Of a DNA stretch of 64,000 nucleotides, positions 47,557 through 56,200 are shown in pieces. Each line of letters begins with the position of its first letter. Position 1 is the stretch's first letter. Source of the DNA: Phlebotomus papatasi (taxonomy: Eukaryota; Arthropoda; Insecta; Diptera; Psychodidae); NCBI RefSeq assembly GCF_024763615.1, contig NC_077223.1, positions 56,544,627 to 56,608,626 of the forward strand. Reading direction: 5' to 3'. The notes beneath the pieces were generated by a model, which did no database searches, had not been told where the DNA came from, and saw nothing but the letters and a program-made list of their open reading frames with translations. Made by a program: the position numbers and the translations under genes.

Positions 47557-47986
47557 TAGAGTAAGTGAACCAAAATTCAGCATAGTTGCATGCAAGCGTC
47601 AAAGGCTCAAGTTTAAAATGTAATATTTTAAATTCAAATTGATTTTTTTATTCTTTCTTCTGAAAGAGTGTTGCTTGGAACCTTGTGAAGAGTTTACCGT
47701 CTTTATTTACTCTAAAATCATTCTTAATACATTTTAAAATGAATAAAAATATAGACATAGCTTTGGTGCCCTATTTCGGACACCTTTATTCTCATAGTTT
47801 CTTGTCCTTCGGGATTTCTTCCAATGTCTGTTTCACGTCATCTCGTTTGTCGAAGCTACATTTTTTGTTATTCTTTTGCATTGTATAATCTCTCGAGTAC
47901 GTAAAATCTAAAAGTTCATGGAAATTCGAGGAATAGAAAAGGTGGCCGAAATTGCAAGCTGGCCGGAATTTGGCACACTTACCCTA
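47557..47986 (-). mobile_element. GTGCCAAATT-type MITE, copy C, 430 bp
   Basis: Inverse orientation relative to 25881-26316 and nearly the same length. The right end, aatttggcacacttacccta, is intact; the left, tagagtaagtgaaccaaaat, is diverged. Confidence 0.85.
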
Positions 47987-48357
47987 AATAAATTGATTTA
48001 TCAATAATTTTTTTTGTGATCAAAAGTGAACTCATACAAATTGAAATTTTATAATTTAAAAAGAAAAACTGTAAAATGATTTCAACCGATAAAATGAATC
48101 GTTAATTACACACCAATCGTTAACTTCTGTGCTTAAAAATAAAATTTCATAACCGGGTTTTGTATGAATTTTGCTAAATTGAATAGTTCCTTGCAGGTAA
48201 ACTTTTTACTATTAGGGGAAGTGTGTTAAATTTCTGCCAGCTTCTAACTGAGGCCACTTTGAGTGTAATTTCGGCCATGCAAATAAATTAATTAAAATTA
48301 TGTATGTAATCTTCGAATAGTCAATGAATTCATTTTGCTTTTAAATATTTATTCATA

Positions 48358-48770
48358 GAAGGTTGAAGGAATCTAGAATATTTTTTGCAAGTCTCTAGCT
48401 ATTTGCTATTTAATAAATATTTAAGCTCAAATATGGCGAATTTTTAAATTCTCAAATTCATAATTGATTTTATTTATTTTTTATACTTCCAATTTTTTTT
48501 AAGCAAAACCCTTTTGGCAATAAAAACTACAATACTCTTACGTAATATTTTTTATTAAAGCGAAAAATATTATTCATTGGTATTGTCAGAAAAATTAATC
48601 AATTTTTTGGGCTATTTTTGTCCCTATCGTCCATAAAAACACAAAATACATCGAATAAGACTGTCGGACTTTTCAAGGTTAGATGTAAGATTTATCATTG
48701 ATTATGTTCACCAAATTAATTTTTATTGATGATTTTCAGTCCGTAAAGTGTCTCGTCGGTAAAGGGTTAA
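48358..48770. mobile_element. Left-truncated piggyBac-like MITE nested in copy D
   Basis: It resembles 2640-3058 from gaaggttgaaggaatctaga to the end gtaaagggTTAA, and lacks the first 105 bp. Copy E has no such sequence at the same place. Confidence 0.75.
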
Positions 48771-49195
48771 AGGGTTACCACAAAGACCGTTAAATTTTAA
48801 GTATAATTTGAATTTAAATTGCGTTGTAAAAACTCAGTGTGGAAAGAGTCTTACAAAGTGACAGATCGATTATGTTTCTAGCAGTCTTGTGATCTGTGAT
48901 GAAGTGCAGAAGGTTTTCCTTCAGTGTTTTTCATGAAAATTGATTAGTTTTCATTAAAGATTGTTTCTGTTTATGTTAATAGTGAATCAATCTTTAAATT
49001 TCGGGTGAAATTTCCCAGCTGGATCCTGTATTTCGCGTAAAAAAGTAGATACTTTGTGAGCGTCTCTCCGGCGAGGTAGTGTTGCCTATTCCGGCAACAT
49101 CTTTTGCTTTCCTAAATTTCTTATTCATTTTATGTTTTTTTTTTTCAATTTCTGAGTTCTACAATGTTCAGAGAAAAAAAACCATCGCTTCTATG

Positions 49196-49350
49196 AAAAT
49201 GATGATGTGGAAAAGGCCTTGGAAGAGTTCAGGAAGGGCAAATTGCTACGGGAATCTGCGCGTAAATTTGAGATGCTACTCTTCAGGTCTTCAGGACAAA
49301 TTACACGGAAGATCTCAGGGCTTGTGGGTCATATAAATGTATTAAACTAT
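49196..49350 (+). pseudogene. Pogo-like transposase N-terminal relic in copy D
   Basis: The frame reads DDVEKALEEFRKGKLLRESA then, in a second frame, a degenerate second helix (LQDKLHGRSQG). Same relic at 54260-54395 in copy E. Confidence 0.7.
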
Positions 49351-50217
49351 ATACATTTATATGACCCCAATTTGAGGAACTCTACTGTATTAAAGTCGTT
49401 CTGTTTGACGTTTTTAACCTATTTCTTACCATGGTATTATACATCATACGCAAATTGAGTGATTTTAGATGATTTATTCCTGGGCAATTTTTATCCGAAT
49501 TGCTGTCGGGAAAGCATTTTTAGTAACTTTAGTTCTTCAATTACTTGGGAAAAATAGTCCGACAGAGATGAAAATACATTTTCTTTTCTTGCTTGGCGGA
49601 AGGTCATGCAAAATTTATGCTCAAAATGGCGGACGGAAAATTCGACAACCCGTCGAATTTGTTAAAATTGGCCTCTTTCCTCTTTCCTGATTTGAATTCT
49701 AGTTGCCAATTGGTTTTCTTGGATAGTCACTCTATCTAAACCAATAGAGTTTGTAATGAATTATTAATGAACGGAATTTAAATTCAGTGATCGTTAAGAC
49801 GTGTGTTTGAGAGAGGCTCCCCGCGCCACCATAATAGATAAAAATCATCTATTAATCTGTAGGAAACTAATCCCAAAATATGAACAATCTATCTCAAGTA
49901 TTTCTGGTACATTGACTGAATGGGTTAAATTTTCTATCCGTTGCGTCACAAAAGGTGGTCAGAAAAGAGGTGGCCGGTATTTCACTCAAAGTGGCCGGAA
50001 TTACCACCCAAAGCAATGTCCATATTTTTATTAATTTTTCAATATTTTAGCAAGTGATTTAAAGAAAAAAAAATGATAAACTAGTCTTCAAGGTTCCACA
50101 CAACCCTCCCAAAAAGGAAGTAACAAAAAATATCTATATGAATTAAAAATATTGCATTTCAAACTTGGGACTTCGGTGCTTATATGCAACTATGCCGAAA
50201 TTTGGCACACTACCCTA

Positions 50218-50649
50218 TGTTAAATTAGTTTAAAAAAATTATAAGCAATCGGAATTAAGAAACTGGAAGCCCGAAATTAAACTTTGAATTTTTCAGACAC
50301 ATAAACTGGATCAGGAAGATCCATTGGAAGATGCATTTAAAAATCTTGTGCAATAATAAATATAAAAAAAATATATCCAATACAGTAATCATCTCAAGTG
50401 CTCGATTACAACTCTCTAATTACATTTTTTTTTTTTGGAGAGGGTACAAAAGGGGACTAAACGTATATGAAAGAAAAAAGAAATATTCTTACTTTTAACA
50501 TTATAAATCTCGCTCAATGTCTTCATAATCAGGCAATGTCCATAAGAAATCTGGACAAGCATACGCCAACCCCCCCGCGCGTTCAATCTTTTACCTCTCA
50601 CTTACAATGAATCTCAATTTCTACATGAATAACATTTCAGCTTACCACC
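50218..50649 (-). other. 3-prime flank of baboon
   Basis: On the minus strand this follows the baboon stop. A 13-A run on that strand lies near 50425-50437. No canonical aataaa was found between it and the stop. A donor-like ggtaagc lies just after the stop codon, so a spliced untranslated region is possible. Confidence 0.4.
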
Positions 50650-52299
50650 TCAATCCTCATTACTGACATTCGCCAAGGTCTTTTTGATCCTGAGAGCTGT
50701 AAGTCGGGCAGCTGGATTCTGATACCAACATTCCTTCATCACCTTGGCGATACTGTGAAGGACTCCATTGGTATGCCATCTGTTGGGTACATTGGGCCTC
50801 TGTTTGTCCACACAAACAACTTTTCGCATCTCCTCAATGGTCGGATCCGGTTGCACGAGATCGTAATAGGGTAGTTGGTATTCATCATAAATTCCACCAA
50901 CATTGCACCTCCTGGCAATTTCCCATAAAATCAACCCAAAGGCATAGACATCGGCACGTTTAAAGGAATCAAATTGGGTGGGATTTATTGTGTCTTCTAG
51001 CACTTCGGGAGCCATGTAACGTTTTGTTCCAACACGATGCGTAGCCGGGATATCGACTGTATCGTTTTTAACATCATGCCTTACGGCCAGACCCAAGTCT
51101 CCAATAGCACAGCTGAGGTTAGCTTTAACCAGAATATTCTTAGTTTTGAGATCTCGATGGGCAATTGCTGGTTTCCCCTTAGTCCCGACAATGTCCATGT
51201 GCAAATGTGCCAAACCTGTGGCAATTGACAGAGACATCACCAACATCGTTCGTGTGTCAACTGTACTCAGGGTGAGGAAGTCAAAGAGTGATCCATTCTC
51301 ATGGTAATCTGTTACTAGCCATAATTGTGTCCATGTACCATTGTCCTTGTTGTCCGCTGCAATGAAGCCCAAGATGTTCTCATGTCGCAACATCACTGTT
51401 TGGTAGATTTCAGCCTCACGGAACCATGAACATTCTTCACGTGATGAGAAAATCTTCACAGCCACATTCTCACCTCTCCATCTACCCTGATACACCTCCC
51501 CAAATCTTCCCTTACCAATAATCTCAATCAGCTGAATCTGTCGAGCAATTGAGCGTTGCACGAGAAGCGGAAGACCCGCTGAACCCGATCCCGAAGTTGT
51601 CAGTTCAATCATGTCCTGAATTGTGTGTCCATGGAGGATTCTGTCGCATTCTGAATCATCAATTACGAAAGATCTTACACCATTGCACCTCTTTCGGCGC
51701 CAACACATGTAATACATTCCACATAGCACGGAACATATGACAAAGGTGAAGGCCACAAAATAGAATACAATGTCCCAATTGACAACTTCCTGATCCTCAA
51801 GTACCTGCTTCCGCAAAATCGTTACCCAAATGTCATTGTTGCAGAAATCCGTATCACAGCATTTCACATTGTATTCCTTGAGCTTCTCCTTGGACGTCAA
51901 GCACTGTATTGGCAGGCGATCGTGCAGGATATTGGCATCCGTTAGGCATCTATACGATACAATTTCCCTGCCGCGCTTAAGCTCAACAGACGTAAAACAG
52001 AGGGCTTCGGTTTCACAAACAAAATTCGTCTCCGCGCACAAATCACAGTGACACTTTAACTTTGGCTTTGGCGTAGAAAATTCCTCCGTGGATGTATTTC
52101 GGTAGGTATCGACAGCCCTGGAACTGCCGGATGTTACAGACTTTTCAGTTTCTTGCAACCTTTCCGATGTGTCATCCGTGACTTCCACTTCACTGACGTA
52201 GTGTGTCTCTACGGATCTGAATGCTGAGGCCGCAAGGACACTATTTACAATATTTAAAATGGTCAACAAGACCAGAAACTGCACAACACTCGTTTTCAT
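50650..52299 (-). CDS. babo: Baboon-like activin/TGF-beta type I receptor, 549 aa
   Basis: Cell-surface serine/threonine kinase receptor that signals through Smad2-type proteins. There is a signal peptide at 1-23 and a cysteine-rich ligand-binding domain at about 83-155 ending CCDTDFCN. One membrane segment lies at about 176-199. The GS box TTSGSGS is at 234-240, followed by the kinase: GKGRFGEV 262-269, catalytic Lys 282, HRDLKTKN 381-388, DLG 401-403 and APE 430-432. The L45 loop, ADNKDNGTW at 315-323, matches the ALK4/5/7-baboon class rather than thickveins or saxophone. All invariant residues are present, so it should be active. The coding region has no intron. A strong acceptor (tttcctcag, ending at 52454) marks a spliced 5-prime untranslated exon, arguing against a retrocopy. 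It is divergent from MED20. Confidence 0.93.
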   Translation of the reverse strand: MKTSVVQFLVLLTILNIVNSVLAASAFRSVETHYVSEVEVTDDTSERLQETEKSVTSGSSRAVDTYRNTSTEEFSTPKPKLKCHCDLCAETNFVCETEALCFTSVELKRGREIVSYRCLTDANILHDRLPIQCLTSKEKLKEYNVKCCDTDFCNNDIWVTILRKQVLEDQEVVNWDIVFYFVAFTFVICSVLCGMYYMCWRRKRCNGVRSFVIDDSECDRILHGHTIQDMIELTTSGSGSAGLPLLVQRSIARQIQLIEIIGKGRFGEVYQGRWRGENVAVKIFSSREECSWFREAEIYQTVMLRHENILGFIAADNKDNGTWTQLWLVTDYHENGSLFDFLTLSTVDTRTMLVMSLSIATGLAHLHMDIVGTKGKPAIAHRDLKTKNILVKANLSCAIGDLGLAVRHDVKNDTVDIPATHRVGTKRYMAPEVLEDTINPTQFDSFKRADVYAFGLILWEIARRCNVGGIYDEYQLPYYDLVQPDPTIEEMRKVVCVDKQRPNVPNRWHTNGVLHSIAKVMKECWYQNPAARLTALRIKKTLANVSNED

Positions 52300-52453
52300 A
52301 ATTTTCCTCTTTTAAACTTTTCTATCAATACAAAATATTTTATGAAAAGTCCCTTTCACTTTTTTTAAAATCACTTAATATTGTTTTTTATTCATTATAT
52401 TATTTTCTTTATCTTTGACAGTCTCACAAATAGGATCTGCTTTCATTTGTGAC

Positions 52454-53203
52454 CTGAGGAAAGATAAAAAGATTATTCAATGATTGACTCGTAATTACCA
52501 TTTTAAGGAATAATTTAATAAATTTATTGTCAGGAATATCCAAAGCACACTATTTTTTCTCTTGGAAAAATAATGGAAGCATTCGGCATTTTCTCTATGA
52601 GTATCCTTCCGGAAGTTTCTTCTAAGAATTCTCCTATCACATCCTACCTCAATTTAAACTCAAATCTTTTTACTTCTTACTAGTGATTTCAATTGAATGA
52701 TTTTCCAGCATGACAATAATCAAAGCAAGCCAAAAAACTATTTAGGAAAAAGTTTAAAAACAATATATTTTGGCCCCCAGACAAACACACACCGAGAGCC
52801 AAATGTCAAAACACATCCATTTTCCCTACCAGAAAACATTGAGTTTTCCCAAGAGTTCATTACCAAATCAATTAGCAATACATACAGAACACCTGGAAGA
52901 AGGTTTTCTGATCAAATTCACTACACTTGCAGCAATATTTGTTAATATTTTTAGAGAAACTTTCTCAAGAAACAAAAGACCACCATTTTTGAGAGCACGA
53001 CACACGAAGAATGAATCGCGAGTTCACAACGAATAAGCCGAATGAACGTCAAATTTCCCGATTCGTGGCAAAACCGGGTTAACCGCTTGAACAAAAAAAA
53101 CAAAACAAATCGCGGTAGCTGTGCAAAATAATTCGGATTTCTGAAAAAGTACTGATTATTTCAGAATAATTCTACTGATAGTGCTGTGAAGACACTATAT
53201 AGG
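52454..53203. promoter_or_regulatory. Shared upstream region of baboon (-) and MED20 (+)
   Basis: About 750 bp separate the inferred baboon untranslated exon from the MED20 ATG. The part near 53000-53130 is richer in CG (ttcccgattcgtgg, atcgcggtagctg), as expected of a promoter, and it is free of the repeats seen elsewhere. The first baboon exon must also lie here or in this intron. No TATA or initiator element can be assigned. Confidence 0.45.
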
Positions 53204-56200
53204 ATGGGAGTAACAATTCTACAGCCTTATTTAGTTCCCGAGAACAAGACAGGGGCTCAAACTATCGAGGCTCTCACGAAACAGGTAAAACATCATTTGT
53301 TATTCGAGGTTTTTTTTATAATTCCTTTATGTCTTTCTCTTCGTTTCAGCTAACAGCGTTAGGAGCTGTTCAGGCAGGACACTTCCTAGTAGATTGTGAG
53401 ACATACATGAGTTCAATTCAGCAAATAGGAAATCCACCAAAAACTGTGCATGTTCTGCATTCTGTGAGTATTTTCAAGGGTGATGTATTTAGTGATTTGG
53501 TGTACATAGGGTAGACCCTGGTAATAACGAAACGCTCCTAATATCGATCAAACGATGCTTGTGATATCGACTTCTCCCTCAATTGATGGATAAAAAAAAT
53601 CTTTTTCTGCATGAACTTTAATTATTAAATGTTTGTTTCATTTTCATATTTCACGATGTCAAATAAAAAATTTCACGATTTTTCCAGTAATAGGGGAAGT
53701 GTGCCAAATTTCGGCCAGCTTCTAATTTCCGCCACTTTGAGTGTAATATCGGCCATGGAGTAAATTAATTAAAATTATGTATGTAATCTTCGAATAGTCA
53801 ATGAATTCATTTTGCCTTTAAATATTTATTCATTTTAGGATATATTAACACAAAGACCGTTAAATTTTAGGTATAATTTGAATTTAAATTGCGTTGTAAC
53901 TCAGTGTGGAGAGTCTTACAAAAAATGTGACAGATCGATTGTGTTTCTAGCAGTCTTGTGATTTGTGGAGAAGTGCAGAGGCTTTTCCTTCGGTGCTTTT
54001 CATGAAAATTTATCAGTTTTCATTAAAGATTGTTTCTGTTTATGTTAATAGTGAATCAATCTTTAAATTTCGGGTGAAATTTCCCAGCTGAATCTTGTAT
54101 TTCGCGTAAAAAAGTATATACTTTGTGAGCGTCACTCTGGTGAGGTAATGTTGCCTATTCCGGCAACATCTTTTGCTTTCCTAAATTTCTTATTCATTTT
54201 GTGTTTTTTTTTCATTTCTGAGTTCTACATATCCAGAGAAAAAAAAACCATCGCTTCTATGAAAAAGATGATGTGGAAAAGGCCTTGGAAGAGTTCAGGA
54301 AGGGCAAATTGCTACGGGAATCTGCGCGTAAGTTTGAGATGCTGCTCTTCAGGTCTTCAGCACAAATTACACGGAAGTTCTCAGGGCTTGTGGGTCATAT
54401 AAACGTATTAAACTAAATATTAAACTCGTTCCGTATGACGTTTTGAAATTTTTTATCCGTTGCGTTACAAAAAGTGGTCAGAAAAAAGGTGGCCGATATT
54501 TCACTCAAAGTGGCCGGAATTAATACCCAAAGCAATGTCCATATTATTATTAATTTTTCAGTATTTTAGGAAGTGATTTAAAGAAAACAAAGATGATAAA
54601 CAAACTTGTTTTCAAGGTTCCACACAACCCTTCCGAAAAGGAAGTAACAAAAAATATCAATATGAATTAAAAATATTGCATTTCAAACTTAGGACTTCGG
54701 TGCTTATATGCAACTATGCCGAAATTTGGCACACTTACCCTATTTGCACAAGAAAAGTGATTTTTAAAAATGTGTGCACAAAATTACAATTAGTAGCCAT
54801 TCCAAAAATTCACTTTGCTGCCATTTGTCTTAAGCAAATACAGTCAGTTTTGTCAGTGATTAGAACAGTTTGTACGCTTCTTATCGATACAATTAGTATA
54901 GAATAGATATTGGAAACCAATTAAGGATTGAAGTTTACATGTGAAGAGGAAAAACATATTTTTTCCTTGATCGATATTACAAGCATCGATTGATCGATAA
55001 TACCATGAGCTGATCGATATTACAGTAGGTAGAGTCTCCTAAATTCGAACGCTCGGGGGGTATTTTTGACATTTCTCACCTTCCAAATTCGAACGATTTT
55101 TTCAAAACTAACGAAATTTGTGTGAGATTAAATTGTACTTTGAATCAAATTCTCGTACTTTCTCGCAAGTTTTAGTGATAACATACTTCCTTTTCATTTT
55201 ATACGATAATAATGTATGTAAACATTCAGGAAGAAGCACATATATATGATTTTCATTCACCAAGAATACGAACTTTCCAACATAACCTCACAATTGACAT
55301 TTTGAATCCAAACGGCGTTCGAATTTGAGAGATTCAGATTTGAGAGACTCTACTGTACATGCAAATGCACTTCGAAAAGTTTTTCGTGTTTTAAACCACT
55401 CCAAAATAAATATATCAAGAATGTGAGTGGTTGATCTTGTAGAGGACATCTTCAAGATTGACTATCAGTAGCGTACCTAAGGGGGTGCGGTAGGGGCGGT
55501 CCGCCCAGAGCGCGAGTCTCCAGGGGCGACGATGTTCCTTTTTTTTTAGACAACTGAACCCTGACCCCTTTATTCTTGCCATGTTGAAGTAAAAAAATTT
55601 TAGTAAAATAGACTCCGATTCTTTCTGGAGAGCCCCTCTAGTTCTTACATTGCCTTTTGTCCTTATAATCCATTGCGTTAACATTTTTAATTTCCTCGGA
55701 GACTTTCTGGGGCGCCTCTCTAGTTCTTAAAATGCATTTTGTCCTTATATCTATCAAAATTTCGCGTTGAAGTAAAGAAATAGCCTTTTTAATTCCCCAC
55801 TTTCTGGGGCGTCCAACTGATCTAGAGGCTTTCTTGGCGCCCATAAAGGTCTCGAAATACATTTTGCCCTTATATTTTTGCATGATTTCATGTTAAAGTA
55901 AAAAGGGACACTTTAAATTCCTTCAGGTGCTTTTTGGGGTCACCTAATTTCTTGCAGAGCTTTCTTGGCACTCCTCTTGCTCCTAAAACGCATTTTGTCC
56001 TTATTATTCTTTCAAGATTTCGAGTTGAAATGAAAAAATATTTTAAAATATTAAATTAAAATTGTTCTGAAAGCTCAAGCATATGATTGTGCATAAAATC
56101 TGCATAGCTGAAACATAAAACGGTTTATATTGTGCTGAAAACGCTCACAGATGTTAAACATAAAATGATTAAGATTGAGTAAACTGTTAAAAAATTACAT

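Larger units (their letters stand above)
48213..50217 (+). mobile_element. GTGCCAAATT-type long element, copy D, 2.0 kb
   Basis: The ends are taggggaagtgtgttaaatt and, inverted, tagggtagtgtgccaaattt. Closely similar to the shorter copy E at 53691-54742. Relative to E it has a piggyBac-like MITE fragment (48358-48770), a hairpin (49325-49364) and about 510 extra bases near 49417-49930. Confidence 0.8.

Noticed and set aside
50650..52299. Baboon as a processed retrocopy
   Set aside because: The coding region is intact, a strong acceptor marks a spliced untranslated exon upstream, and all kinase residues are preserved. The A-run near 50430 alone is weak evidence.
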